The notes below the pieces were generated by a model. The model saw only the letters and a program-made list of their open reading frames with translations. It ran no database searches and was not told the DNA's origin. This document shows, piece by piece, positions 15,846 to 24,555 of a stretch of DNA of 64,000 nt. How positions within the stretch are numbered: the stretch's first letter is position 1; every line of letters starts with the position of its first letter. The DNA comes from Pseudonocardia thermophila (GTDB taxonomy: Bacteria; Actinomycetota; Actinomycetes; Mycobacteriales; Pseudonocardiaceae). The position numbers and the translations under genes are program-made. The stretch is taken from contig NZ_FRAP01000015.1 in NCBI RefSeq assembly GCF_900142365.1, positions 62,001 to 126,000 on the forward strand. Reading direction: 5' to 3'.

Positions 15846-17972
15846 GTGGCTGCTCTGGAGATCGATCCCGCCCTTCGTTCGTTCGTGGCCGACGAGCTGT
15901 TGCCCGGTCTCGACATCACCCCCGAACGCTTCTGGGAGGTGCTCGACAGCCTGCAGCAGCGCTTCGCCGGGCGCATCGCGGAGCTGCTCGCGCGCCGCGA
16001 CGAGCTGCAAGCGCGCATCGACAGCTGGCACGAGGAACAGGGCGGGGCCGGGGACCCGGCCGCCTACGAGGCGTTCCTCACCGAGATCGGCTACCTGCTC
16101 CCCGAGGAGCAGCCGCACATCACCGTCACCGACGTCGACCCGGAGATCGCCACGATCGCCGGGCCGCAGCTCGTCGTGCCCGCGACGGTGCCCCGCTACG
16201 CACTCAACGCCGCCAACGCCCGCTGGGGCTCGCTCTACGACGCCTTCTACGGCACCGACGCGCTGCCGCCGCTGGACCGCGGGCTCGCTCCCGGCTACGA
16301 CGAGGAGCGCGGTGCGCAGGTGATCGCCGAGGTCGACCGGCTCCTCGACGAGTTCTTCCCGCTCGCATCCGGCAGCCACGCCGACGCCACCGCCTACACG
16401 GTCAACAACGGGCAGCTGGTCGTGCACACCGCGACGGGGGAGACCGGGCTGGCCGACGCCGACCAGTTCGCCGGGTACTCCGAGCGCGGCGTGCTGCTGC
16501 GCCGCAACGGGCTGCACGTCGAGCTGCACATCGACCGCGAGCACCGGGTCGGCCGCCAGCACCACGCCGGGATCGCCGACGTCGTGCTGGAGTCCGCGGT
16601 CACCACGATCATCGACCTCGAGGACTCCGTCTCCACCGTCGACGGCGAGGACAAGGCGCACGGCTACCGCACCTGGCTCGGCCTGATGACCGGGAAGCTC
16701 GAGGCCACGTTCGAGAAGGGCGGTCGCACGATGACGCGCGTCGTGCACGGCGACCGCACCTGGACCGCGCCCGACGGCTCCCCGCTCACCCTGCCCGGGC
16801 GCGCGCTGCTGCTGGCCCGCACCGTGGGCCACCACATGACCTCGGGCGCCGTGCTCGTCGACGGCGAGGAGGTCGCGGAGGGCGTGCTGGACACGCTCGT
16901 CGTGGCCACCGCCGCGCTGCACGACCTGCGTGGGCTCGGCCGGTTCACCAACTCCCGCACGGGCAGCGTCTACATCGTCAAGCCGAAGCAGCACGGCCCC
17001 GACGAGGTGGCGCTCACCGTTGAGCTGTTCGCCGCCGTCGAGGAGGCGCTGGGCCTCGCCCCGTGCACGCTCAAGATCGGCATCATGGACGAGGAACGGC
17101 GCACCTCGCTCAACCTCGGCGCCTGCATCGCCCGCGCTGCCGACCGGGTCATCTTCGTCAACACCGGCTTCCTCGACCGCACCGGCGACGAGATCCACAC
17201 CGACTTCCACGCCGGCCCGGTCGTGCGCAAGGAGTCGATGAAGTCCTCGAAGTGGCTCTCCACCTACGAGGACTCCAACGTCGACGTCGCGCTGGCCGCG
17301 GGCTTCGCCGGCCGCGCGCAGGTCGGCAAGGGCATGTGGGCCAAGCCCGCCGCGATGGCCGCGATGCTGGAGCAGAAGGGTGCCCAGCCGGAGGCAGGTG
17401 CGAACACCGCGTGGGTGCCGTCGCCGACGGCCGCCACCCTGCACGCGCTGCACTACCTGCGCACCGACGTGGCCGCCCGCCAGCGCGAGCTCGCCGGGCG
17501 GCGCACCGACCGGCGCGGCATGCTCGCCGTGCCGCTGCTCACCGAGCCCCTCACGCCCGAGGAGATCCGGCACGAGCTGGAGACCAACGCGCAGTCGATC
17601 CTGGGATACGTCGTGCGCTGGGTCGGGCTGGGCATCGGCTGCTCCACGGTGCCCGACCTGGAGGGTGTCGGCCTCATGGAGGACCGCGCCACCCTGCGCA
17701 TCTCCAGCCAGCTGATCGCCAACTGGCTCCACCACGGCATCGTCGACGAGGAGACCGTGCGGGTCACGTTCGCGCGCATGGCGGCGCTGGTCGACGAGCA
17801 GAACGCGAGCGAGCCGGGTTACCCGCCGATGGCGGCGGACCTCGAGGGCAGCGAGTCCTTCCAGGCCGCGCTCGAGCTGGTGTTCACCGGTGCCACCGAG
17901 CCCAACGGCTACACCGAACGGGCACTGACCACCTGGCGGCAGCGGGCGAAGGCCCGGGCGAAGAGCAGCTGA
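15846..17972 (+). CDS. glcB: Malate synthase G
   Basis: 708 residues, matching the roughly 720-residue G isoform and not the 530-residue A form. It condenses glyoxylate with acetyl-CoA to give malate. TIIDLEDSVSTVDGEDK (about 255-270) carries metal-binding acidic residues, YIVKPKQHGPDEVA and KIGIMDEERRTSLNL lie in the TIM barrel, and KGMWAKPAAMAAMLEQK near 500 is the C-terminal hallmark. The GTG at 15846 sits right at the predicted transcription start, and upstream in-frame sequence is promoter DNA. It is divergent from glcDEF, so glycolate is taken to glyoxylate and then to malate from one control region. Confidence 0.95.
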   Translation: MAALEIDPALRSFVADELLPGLDITPERFWEVLDSLQQRFAGRIAELLARRDELQARIDSWHEEQGGAGDPAAYEAFLTEIGYLLPEEQPHITVTDVDPEIATIAGPQLVVPATVPRYALNAANARWGSLYDAFYGTDALPPLDRGLAPGYDEERGAQVIAEVDRLLDEFFPLASGSHADATAYTVNNGQLVVHTATGETGLADADQFAGYSERGVLLRRNGLHVELHIDREHRVGRQHHAGIADVVLESAVTTIIDLEDSVSTVDGEDKAHGYRTWLGLMTGKLEATFEKGGRTMTRVVHGDRTWTAPDGSPLTLPGRALLLARTVGHHMTSGAVLVDGEEVAEGVLDTLVVATAALHDLRGLGRFTNSRTGSVYIVKPKQHGPDEVALTVELFAAVEEALGLAPCTLKIGIMDEERRTSLNLGACIARAADRVIFVNTGFLDRTGDEIHTDFHAGPVVRKESMKSSKWLSTYEDSNVDVALAAGFAGRAQVGKGMWAKPAAMAAMLEQKGAQPEAGANTAWVPSPTAATLHALHYLRTDVAARQRELAGRRTDRRGMLAVPLLTEPLTPEEIRHELETNAQSILGYVVRWVGLGIGCSTVPDLEGVGLMEDRATLRISSQLIANWLHHGIVDEETVRVTFARMAALVDEQNASEPGYPPMAADLEGSESFQAALELVFTGATEPNGYTERALTTWRQRAKARAKSS

Positions 17973-17991
17973 GCGATCGTAGGGTCGAGGC

Positions 17992-18525
17992 GTGCTCGAG
18001 CTGCGCCGCGTCCCGATCGACCACCCCGACGCCCGGCAGCTGATCAACGGGCTGTTCGCCTTCTACGGCGAGGTCTACGGCGGTGAGGGCGACGCGACTC
18101 CCGTCGACGTGGCCGAGTTCTCCCCGCCCCGCGGGGCGTTCTACGTCGGCTACCTCGACGGGGAACCGGTCGCGTGCGGGGGCTGGCGGGCGCGGGACCA
18201 CGACCCGGCCGATCCGCAGGTCCGCGACGGCGACGCGGAGATCAAGCGGATGTACGTGGCGCCCGGGCACCGCGGCCGCGGCTTCGCCCGCGCCGTCCTC
18301 ACCGCGCTGGAGGAGAGCGCCGCGGCGGCCGGGCGCACCCGCGCCATCCTGGAGACCGGCAGCCCGCAGACCGCCGCGATCCGGCTCTACGAGGCGGCCG
18401 GCTACACCCGCATCCCCGGCTTCGGCCGGTACCGCCGATCCCCGCTGAGCCGCTGCTTCGCCAAGCTGCTCGTGGGGGCGCGCACCTCGGTGTCCGCCGA
18501 GGTCCCACGATCGGGCGCCGGCTGA
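17992..18525 (+). CDS. GNAT-family N-acetyltransferase
   Basis: 177 residues. The acetyl-CoA loop is EIKRMYVAPGHRGRGFARAVL (about residues 80-100), with the RGRGFA core of the family, and EAAGYTRIPGFGRY is the usual C-terminal strand-helix. The acceptor is unknown. The GTG lies 19 bases after malate synthase, so read-through transcription is possible, but no functional link is evident. The last 25 residues (TSVSAEVPRSGAG) are a non-conserved tail. Confidence 0.85.
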   Translation: MLELRRVPIDHPDARQLINGLFAFYGEVYGGEGDATPVDVAEFSPPRGAFYVGYLDGEPVACGGWRARDHDPADPQVRDGDAEIKRMYVAPGHRGRGFARAVLTALEESAAAAGRTRAILETGSPQTAAIRLYEAAGYTRIPGFGRYRRSPLSRCFAKLLVGARTSVSAEVPRSGAG

Positions 18526-18637
18526 TCACGATCTCGGCGCGCTCCGGCCGCACCTCTGGCGCCGGGCGCTCCCAGGGCAGATGATGCGCTGCGGCGCGCA
18601 TGAGGGAGCGCACATCGACGCATCAGGGGGCTGCCGG

Positions 18638-20329
18638 ATGACGGTGCTGGCGCAAGCGGTCGAGACCCGCCTGGACACGGCGTGGTACGACTACGTCTTC
18701 ATCGCTTTCTACTTCGCGCTGGTGCTCGGCATCGGGATCGCAGCGCGCAGGTCGGTCTCGTCCAGTCTGGACTTCCTGCTGTCCGGGCGGGCGCTGCCGG
18801 CGTGGGTCACGGGCCTGGCGTTCATCTCGGCGAACCTCGGCGCGCTCGAGCTGATCGGGATGATGGCCAACGGCGTCAAGTACGGCGTGCCCACGGTGCA
18901 CTACTACTGGATCGGCGCGATCCCGGCCATGGTGTTCCTCGGTATCGTGATGATGCCGTTCTACTACGGCAGCAAGGCCCGGTCGGTGCCGGAGTTCCTG
19001 CGCATGCGGTTCAACAAGACCACCCAGCGGGTGCAGGGCGTGGCGTTCGCGCTGGCCTCGGTGCTGATCGCCGGGGTGAACCTGTTCGCGCTCGGGCTGG
19101 TGATGCAGGCGCTGCTGGGCTGGTCGCTGGCCGTGGCGATCCCGGTCGCGGCGCTCGTGGTGCTCGCGTACACGTTCTTCGGCGGGCTCTCGGCGGCGAT
19201 CTACAACGAGGTCCTGCAGTTCTTCGTCATCCTCGCCCTGCTCATCCCGCTCACGGTGGCCGGGCTGGTGCGCGTCGGCGGCTGGAACGGGCTGAAGGAG
19301 CGGATCACCGAGGCCGGCTTCCCCGACGACCTGGCGTCCTGGCCGGGCACGTCGCTCACCGAGATCCCCAACGGGTTCCTGTCGGTGATCGGCATCGTGT
19401 TCGGTCTCGGCTTCGTGCTGTCCTTCGGCTACTGGACGACGAACTTCGCTGAGGTGCAGCGGGCGCTCTCGGCGCGCAGCATGTCGGCCGCGCGGCGCAC
19501 ACCGATCATCGGGGCGTTCCCGAAGGCGCTGATCCCGCTGGTCGTGGTGGTGCCGGGCATGGTGGCCGGGGTGTTGGTGCCGCAGCTGGTGGCGCTCAAG
19601 CAGTCCGGCACCGACGCCCCCGAGGGCGGGGTCACCTACAACGACGCGCTCACCCTGCTCATGGGCGAGGTGCTGCCGAACGGGCTGCTCGGGGTGGCGC
19701 TGGCCGGGCTGCTGGCGGCGTTCATGGCCGGGATGGCGGCCAACGTCTCCTCGCTCAACACCGTCTTCACCTACGACCTGTGGCAGGACTGGATCCGGCC
19801 CGGCCGCTCCGACCGGTACTACCTGCAGGTGGGGCGGGTCGTCACGGTCGTCGGCTGCCTGCTGGCGATCGGCACCGCGTTCATCGCGAGCGGCAGCCAG
19901 AACCTGATGGACTACATCCAGACCCTCTTCAGCTTCTTCAACGCCCCGCTGTTCGCGATCTTCATCCTGGGGCTGTTCTGGAAGCGGATGACGGGCCCGG
20001 CGGGCTGGACGGGCCTGGTGGGCGGCACGCTCGCCGCGGTCGTGGTCGACCGGTTGGTCGCGGCCGACGTGATCGACGTGTCGAGCCAGGCCGGCAGCTT
20101 CATCGGGGCGTCGTCGGCGTTCGTGGTCGGGGTGGTGATCGCGATCATCGTGTCGTCGTTCACCACGCCGAAGACCGACGAGGAACTGCGCGGTCTGGTG
20201 TGGGCGCTGACGCCGAAGGAGGCGCGCACGCACGAGGCCGTCGGCGTCGACGCCGGCTGGTACCGCTCGCCGATGGTCCTCGGCGGCCTCGTGCTCGCGC
20301 TGACCGTCGTCCTCTACATCGTCTTCTGA
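18638..20329 (+). CDS. Sodium:solute symporter (SSS family)
   Basis: 563 residues with about 13-14 hydrophobic membrane segments. DYVFIAFYFALVLGIGIAA opens the first helix, followed by the SSS cytoplasmic motif SSSLDFLLSGRALPAWVTG. LGALELIGMMANGVKYGV and FGGLSAAIYNEVLQFFV match the sodium-site helices of sugar/solute symporters. AGLLAAFMAGMAANVSSLNT and FNAPLFAIFILGLFWKRMTG near residue 450 are also typical. The substrate is unknown; sugar- or inositol-type members are the closest in general look. The ATG at 18638 follows CAGGGGG. It is followed 15 bases later by a small membrane protein that is probably its partner. Confidence 0.9.
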   Translation: MTVLAQAVETRLDTAWYDYVFIAFYFALVLGIGIAARRSVSSSLDFLLSGRALPAWVTGLAFISANLGALELIGMMANGVKYGVPTVHYYWIGAIPAMVFLGIVMMPFYYGSKARSVPEFLRMRFNKTTQRVQGVAFALASVLIAGVNLFALGLVMQALLGWSLAVAIPVAALVVLAYTFFGGLSAAIYNEVLQFFVILALLIPLTVAGLVRVGGWNGLKERITEAGFPDDLASWPGTSLTEIPNGFLSVIGIVFGLGFVLSFGYWTTNFAEVQRALSARSMSAARRTPIIGAFPKALIPLVVVVPGMVAGVLVPQLVALKQSGTDAPEGGVTYNDALTLLMGEVLPNGLLGVALAGLLAAFMAGMAANVSSLNTVFTYDLWQDWIRPGRSDRYYLQVGRVVTVVGCLLAIGTAFIASGSQNLMDYIQTLFSFFNAPLFAIFILGLFWKRMTGPAGWTGLVGGTLAAVVVDRLVAADVIDVSSQAGSFIGASSAFVVGVVIAIIVSSFTTPKTDEELRGLVWALTPKEARTHEAVGVDAGWYRSPMVLGGLVLALTVVLYIVF

Positions 20330-20344
20330 CCGGGGAGGGAAACC

Positions 20345-20623
20345 GTGGCTGAACTGGGGAACGACTCCGCCGGCGAGGCGGAGGAGGTCCACCACGCGGC
20401 GTCGTCGCTGTTCGATCTGCGCACCGTGATCGCGTTGCTGTTCGGCGTCTACGGCCTGTTGCTGCTGATCATCGGGATCGTCGACACCACGCAGGAGGAG
20501 ATCGAGAAGTCCGGCGGGCTGCACATGAACGTCTGGAGCGGGGTCGTGATGCTGGTCGTGGCCGCGCTGTTCTTCACCTGGATGCGGCTGCGGCCGGCCC
20601 GCCCGCCGGAGACCTCCTCCTGA
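20345..20623 (+). CDS. Small two-helix membrane protein, probable symporter partner
   Basis: 92 residues, no family recognised. After a charged N-terminus (residues 1-20) there are two membrane helices: TVIALLFGVYGLLLLIIGIV (about 27-47) and WSGVVMLVVAALFFTWMRL (about 64-83). The loop between them has DTTQEEIEKSGGLHMN. The GTG at 20345 follows GGGAGGGAAACC, a strong ribosome site, and the gene begins 15 bases after the symporter, so the two are co-expressed. Small membrane partners next to SSS transporters are known in several lineages; here the role is inferred from position only. Confidence 0.75.
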   Translation: MAELGNDSAGEAEEVHHAASSLFDLRTVIALLFGVYGLLLLIIGIVDTTQEEIEKSGGLHMNVWSGVVMLVVAALFFTWMRLRPARPPETSS

Positions 20624-20630
20624 GCGGGGT

Positions 20631-20720
20631 TCAGCGGCGGCGCAGTGCGGGCGGCGGGTTGAACGCGAACAGCGTCCACTCGTCCAGGCGGCGCACGGTG
20701 CGGCGGATGCGGTCGATCAC
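20631..20720 (-). CDS. Candidate 29-residue protein
   Basis: A short reading frame opposite the symporter operon. It starts with GTG at 20720 behind GAGAGGAG, an excellent ribosome site, and encodes MIDRIRRTVRRLDEWTLF followed by AFNPPPALRRR and TGA. The basic amphipathic helix and the aromatic/proline segment look like a peptide rather than random sequence, and nearly every codon ends in G or C as in its neighbours. It lies in the gap between the small membrane protein and the carbonic-anhydrase-like gene. The function is unknown, and conservation in relatives would decide whether it is real. Confidence 0.45.
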   Translation of the reverse strand: MIDRIRRTVRRLDEWTLFAFNPPPALRRR

Positions 20721-20850
20721 TGCGTCTCCTCTCGATGAGGGTCGTCTCCAGGGGTGTGCACCCGGTACAGCGCGCACGCTTTCTGGATCGTTCCAGTCGA
20801 TCAGGTGAGGCCGCTCACGACCGGCTGACGGGGCCTCCTAGGCTGAGCCG

Positions 20851-21372
20851 GTGCCCATCTATGCACTCGGTGACAGCGAGCCCGACATCCATCCCGAGGC
20901 GTACGTCCACCCGGACGCGGTGGTGATCGGCAACGTGAGGATCGGTGCGGAGGCCTCGATCTGGCCGACGGCGGTGCTCCGCGGCGACGAAGGGCGCATC
21001 GAGGTGGGTGCCCGCACGAGCATCCAGGACGGCTCGATCATCCACACCACGCCCGAGGAACCCACGATCATCGGCGACGAGGTCACCGTCGGGCACAACG
21101 TGCACATCGAGAGCGCCACGATCGGCGACCGGGCGCTGATCTCGTCCGGGTCGGTGGTGCTCAACGGCGCGCGCATCGGGGAGGGCGCGGTGGTCGCGGC
21201 GGGCGCCGTCGTGTCGCCGCGCGCGCAGGTCGCCCCCCGGACCATGGTGATGGGGATCCCGGCCAGGGTGCGGGAGGGCTTCGAGGTCGGCCCCGAGTAC
21301 GCGGAGCACGCCGTTGCGAGCTACGTCGCGCGGGGCAAGCGGTTCCGCGCCGAGCTGCGGAGGATCGACTGA
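20851..21372 (+). CDS. Gamma carbonic anhydrase-like left-handed beta-helix protein
   Basis: 173 residues of hexapeptide repeats ([20 protein letters not shown] and so on) forming a left-handed beta helix, ending in the usual C-terminal helix [22 protein letters not shown]44, D46 and Q59 match the conserved fold residues of gamma carbonic anhydrases. Of the three zinc histidines, H65 and H82 are present, but the third position (87) is Glu, with a nearby H85. The same motif variant (GHNVHIES) seems common in actinobacterial members, so carbonic anhydrase activity is uncertain. The stop overlaps the ung start (TGATG), so the two genes are coupled. Confidence 0.88.
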   Translation: MPIYALGDSEPDIHPEAYVHPDAVVIGNVRIGAEASIWPTAVLRGDEGRIEVGARTSIQDGSIIHTTPEEPTIIGDEVTVGHNVHIESATIGDRALISSGSVVLNGARIGEGAVVAAGAVVSPRAQVAPRTMVMGIPARVREGFEVGPEYAEHAVASYVARGKRFRAELRRID

Positions 21373-22052
21373 TGGCGGGCAAGCCCCTGGAGGAGATCGT
21401 CGAGGCGGGCTGGGCGAAGGCGCTCGCCCCGGTCGCCGGGCAGATCGCCGAGATGGGCGACTTCCTGCGCGCCGAGCTGGCAGCGGGCCGGCGCTACCTG
21501 CCGTCCGGGCAGAACGTCCTGCGCGCGTTCCAGCAGCCCTTCCACGAGGTGCGGGTGCTCATCGTCGGGCAGGATCCTTACCCGACGCCGGGGCACGCAG
21601 TGGGCCTGTCGTTCTCGGTCTCGCCCGAGACCCGGCCCCTGCCGCGGTCGCTGGTGAACATCTTCCGCGAGTACTGCGACGACCTCGGCCACCCCGAGCC
21701 GTCCACCGGGGACCTCACACCGTGGACCCGTCAGGGCGTGCTGCTGCTCAACAGGTGCCTCACCGTGACCCCCGGCAAGCCGGGCTCGCACCGCGGCAAG
21801 GGCTGGGAGGCGGTCACCGAACAGGCGATCCGCGCCCTGGTCGCCCGCGACTCCGAGCCGCTCGTGGCGATCCTGTGGGGCCGTGACGCGCGTAACCTCG
21901 TGCCGCTGCTGCAGGACGTGCCGTGCATCGAGTCCGCGCACCCGTCACCGATGTCGGCGGCGAACGGCTTCTTCGGCTCGCGGCCGTTCAGCCGGGCCAA
22001 CGCGCTGCTGGAGGAGATCGGCGGCGAGCCCGTCGACTGGAAGCTGCCCTGA
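21372..22052 (+). CDS. ung: Uracil-DNA glycosylase, family 1
   Basis: 226 residues; removes uracil from DNA in base excision repair. [19 protein letters not shown] (about 60-78) carries the water-activating Asp, with Pro in place of His after GQDPY as in mycobacterial Ung. LLLNRCLTV and [12 protein letters not shown] follow, and [18 protein letters not shown] (about 195-212) is the minor-groove loop with the catalytic His. The length and order match the family closely. The ATG at 21372 overlaps the previous stop. A strong terminator follows at 22061. Confidence 0.96.
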   Translation: MAGKPLEEIVEAGWAKALAPVAGQIAEMGDFLRAELAAGRRYLPSGQNVLRAFQQPFHEVRVLIVGQDPYPTPGHAVGLSFSVSPETRPLPRSLVNIFREYCDDLGHPEPSTGDLTPWTRQGVLLLNRCLTVTPGKPGSHRGKGWEAVTEQAIRALVARDSEPLVAILWGRDARNLVPLLQDVPCIESAHPSPMSAANGFFGSRPFSRANALLEEIGGEPVDWKLP

Positions 22053-22060
22053 CGCACGGC

Positions 22061-22096
22061 GAAAGGCCCTCCGACCAGCCGGTCGGAGGGCCTTTC
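22061..22096. terminator. Bidirectional terminator between ung and rpmB
   Basis: GAAAGGCCCTCCGACC at 22061-22076 pairs perfectly with 22081-22096 around a 4-base AGCC loop. The stem is flanked by A-run and T-run ends (GAAAGG and CCTTTC), so it can stop ung from the left and rpmB from the right. Confidence 0.88.
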
Positions 22097-22112
22097 ACCG
22101 GGAAGTCGAAGA

Positions 22113-22337
22113 TCAGACTGCGGCGGCCCGCTGCACCCGACCGGACTTGATGCACGTCGTGCAGACGTTGATCTTGCGGGTGTTGCCGCCCTGGGCGACG
22201 CGCATCGACTGGATGTTCGGGTTGAAGCGCCGCGAGGTCTTCGCCTTGATGCGCCGCTTCAGCGCACCCTTGCCGAGCCGGGCGTTGCGCTTGCCGAAGC
22301 CTGGCGACTTGTCGCAGATCTCGCAGACTGCGGCCAT
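22113..22337 (-). CDS. rpmB: 50S ribosomal protein L28
   Basis: 74 residues. MAAVCEICDKSPGFGKRNA and RRFNPNIQSMRV are diagnostic for L28. The two CxxC pairs (CEIC at 5-8 and CTTC about 59-62) mark the zinc-binding form. Actinobacteria often keep a zinc-free paralogue under Zur control elsewhere; this copy would be the zinc-replete version. It stands alone on the minus strand, with an ATG preceded by GGAGAGG. Confidence 0.96.
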   Translation of the reverse strand: MAAVCEICDKSPGFGKRNARLGKGALKRRIKAKTSRRFNPNIQSMRVAQGGNTRKINVCTTCIKSGRVQRAAAV

Positions 22338-22476
22338 GATCGTGAATCCTCTCCGTACCGGCTGAAAGGGCGCGTACCAGCGGTCAAGTCTACAGACCCG
22401 CTCCGGCGCACCCGCGTCGAGGGCGGTGCGGCCCTCGGCCCACCACCCGGTCCGCAGCCGATGCTAGCGTCCGCCG

Positions 22477-23493
22477 GTGTCCGTCTCCGCGCCCGGGTCC
22501 GTTCTGTGTTCGGCATCGGAGGAGAACCTCGCGACGGCGGGACACGAGCTGCGCAGCGTCTTCGGCCGCGGGATCGGTATCGAACGGCTGGGTCCCGACG
22601 CGTTCGTGTGCACCGGCCCGCCGATCGAGGAGATCGCGGCGGCCGCGAACTCGGGCCGGATCGCGTTCGTGCAGCACCTCGCGGTCGAGCGGGTGCGGCT
22701 GCCGGTCGGGAGCGGGCTCGCCGACGTCGTCGCGGCCGCCGTCGAGCTGGCCGGTGGGCAGGCCGATCTCGCCGTGCAGGCATGGGCGAGCGGCGCACCC
22801 CGGGCCGGCTACGGCGCCGGGGACGTCTACACGGGAGTCCGCGACGCGCTCGCCGAGCACGGCACGACCGTCGCCCGGGCCGGCCGCGAGCACGTGCTGT
22901 CGGTGTGCACGACCGAGCGCGGCGTCGTGCTCGGCCTCAACCGCACCGGCGTCGCACTGAGCGACTGGCCCGGCGGACGGGTGCGGCTGGCGAAGGGGCC
23001 CGGGCACGTCTCGCGCGCGGAGTTCAAGCTGGAGGAGCTGTTCATGCTCCTGCCGCTGGAGCTGCCGCGCAGCGGCAACGCCGTCGATCTCGGCGCCGCC
23101 CCCGGCGGCTGGACGCGGATCGTGCGGTTGCGCGGGCCGCAGGTGTGGGCCGTCGACCCGGGCGACATGGACCCGCGGGTGCTGGCCGATCCCGGCGTGC
23201 ACCACGTCCGCACCACGGCGGGGGAGTTCTTCCGCGCGACCGACCTGGAGTTCGACCTCGTCGTCAACGACATGCGGATGGATCCGCTGCTGTCGTGCGA
23301 GGTGATGCTGGAGGCCGCGCAGCGGCTGCGGCGGGGCGCCCCGGCGGTCATGACGCTCAAGACGGGCACCCGCCGCCCGCTGCAGACGCTGCAGCGCTGC
23401 CGGGAGAAGCTCGCCGCCGCGTACGAGGTCGTGTTCGCCCGTCAGCTGCACCACAACCGCCACGAGCTGACGGTGGTGCTGAGAAGACGGTGA
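22477..23493 (+). CDS. FtsJ/RlmM-like 2'-O-ribose RNA methyltransferase
   Basis: 338 residues. The C-terminal Rossmann domain has the SAM motif AVDLGAAPGGWT (about 205-216) and the full K-D-K-E catalytic set of RrmJ enzymes: Lys in SRAEFKLEE, Asp in NDMRMD, Lys in MTLKTG and Glu in RHELTVVL. The N-terminal 170 residues look like the divergent THUMP-type extension of RlmM, which methylates 23S rRNA C2498 in E. coli. The target in this organism is not certain. The GTG at 22477 opens the frame. trpS follows within 40 bases on the same strand. Confidence 0.8.
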   Translation: MSVSAPGSVLCSASEENLATAGHELRSVFGRGIGIERLGPDAFVCTGPPIEEIAAAANSGRIAFVQHLAVERVRLPVGSGLADVVAAAVELAGGQADLAVQAWASGAPRAGYGAGDVYTGVRDALAEHGTTVARAGREHVLSVCTTERGVVLGLNRTGVALSDWPGGRVRLAKGPGHVSRAEFKLEELFMLLPLELPRSGNAVDLGAAPGGWTRIVRLRGPQVWAVDPGDMDPRVLADPGVHHVRTTAGEFFRATDLEFDLVVNDMRMDPLLSCEVMLEAAQRLRRGAPAVMTLKTGTRRPLQTLQRCREKLAAAYEVVFARQLHHNRHELTVVLRRR

Positions 23494-23528
23494 CGAAGGC
23501 GGTGACCCGCCGCGATACCGTGGGGTCC

Positions 23529-24542
23529 GTGACGCAACGCAAGGTCTCGCTGACCGGCATCAAGCCCACCGGCGAACCGCATCTCGGCAACCTGATCGGT
23601 GCGATCCGCCCGGCGCTGCAGCTGGCCGACACGTACGAGGCGATGTACTTCATCGCCGACTACCACGCGCTCACGACGGTCCGCAGCGCCGACGAGATGC
23701 GCCACTACTCGCGGTCGGTGGCGGCCACGTGGATCGCGGCCGGCCTGGACACCGACCGGATCACGATGTACCGCCAGTCCGACGTCCCCGAGACGTTCGA
23801 GCTGGCCTGGGTGCTGTCCTGCGTCACGGGCAAGGGCCTGATGAACCGCGCCCACGCGTACAAGGCGATCCGTGACCGCAACGCCGCCGCCGGGATCGAG
23901 GACCTCGACGCGGGCGTCAACATGGGTCTGTACAACTACCCGATCCTCATGGCGGCCGACATCCTGCTGATGGACACCGACGTGGTGCCCGTCGGCAAGG
24001 ACCAGTCGCAGCACGTCGAGTACGCCGCGGACATCGCGAAGTCGTTCAACGCGCTGTTCGGCGAGACGTTCACGCTCAAGGTTCCCGAGCTGGTGCTGCC
24101 CGCGGCCGACGCCGGCAAGACCCTGCCCGGCACCGACGGCCGCAAGATGAGCAAGAGCTACGACAACACCATCCCGCTGTTCGCGCCGTCGGCGCAGCTG
24201 AAGAAGATCGTCCGGCGGATCGCGACCGACTCCACGCCGGTCGAGGAGCCGAAGGACCCGGACAGCTCGTCGGTGTTCCTCATCCTCGAGCAGTTCGCCG
24301 CGCCCGACGTCGTCGCGGACGTGCGCGAGCGGCTCAAGGCGGGCGGGATGGGCTGGGGCGAGCTGAAGAACATCCTGTTCGAGACCCTCGACACCCAGAT
24401 GGCGCCGCTGCGTGAGCGCTACGAGGAGCTGATGCGGCCCGACAGCGACCTGGACGAGCGGCTCGCCGAGGGCGGGGTCAAGGCCCGGGCCCGGGCCCGC
24501 GAGGTGCTCAGCGGCGTGCGCGCCGCGGTCGGGGTCGACTGA
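23529..24542 (+). CDS. trpS: Tryptophanyl-tRNA synthetase
   Basis: 337 residues, a class I synthetase. GIKPTGEPHLGNLIGAI at residues 9-25 holds the HIGH-equivalent (PHLGN), and GRKMSKSYDNTIPLF at about 204-218 is the KMSKS loop. DYHALTT and VPVGKDQSQHVE line the Trp and ATP sites. The wording GIKPTGEPHLGN differs from the GIQPTG...HLGNYLGA form I associate with the usual actinobacterial enzyme, so it may be the second TrpRS type. I chose the GTG at 23529, just before the conserved strand KVSLTGI; a GTG at 23500 (MTRRDTVGS) is possible. There is no obvious attenuator upstream. Confidence 0.93.
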   Translation: MTQRKVSLTGIKPTGEPHLGNLIGAIRPALQLADTYEAMYFIADYHALTTVRSADEMRHYSRSVAATWIAAGLDTDRITMYRQSDVPETFELAWVLSCVTGKGLMNRAHAYKAIRDRNAAAGIEDLDAGVNMGLYNYPILMAADILLMDTDVVPVGKDQSQHVEYAADIAKSFNALFGETFTLKVPELVLPAADAGKTLPGTDGRKMSKSYDNTIPLFAPSAQLKKIVRRIATDSTPVEEPKDPDSSSVFLILEQFAAPDVVADVRERLKAGGMGWGELKNILFETLDTQMAPLRERYEELMRPDSDLDERLAEGGVKARARAREVLSGVRAAVGVD

Positions 24543-24555
24543 CGACTCCCGGGGT

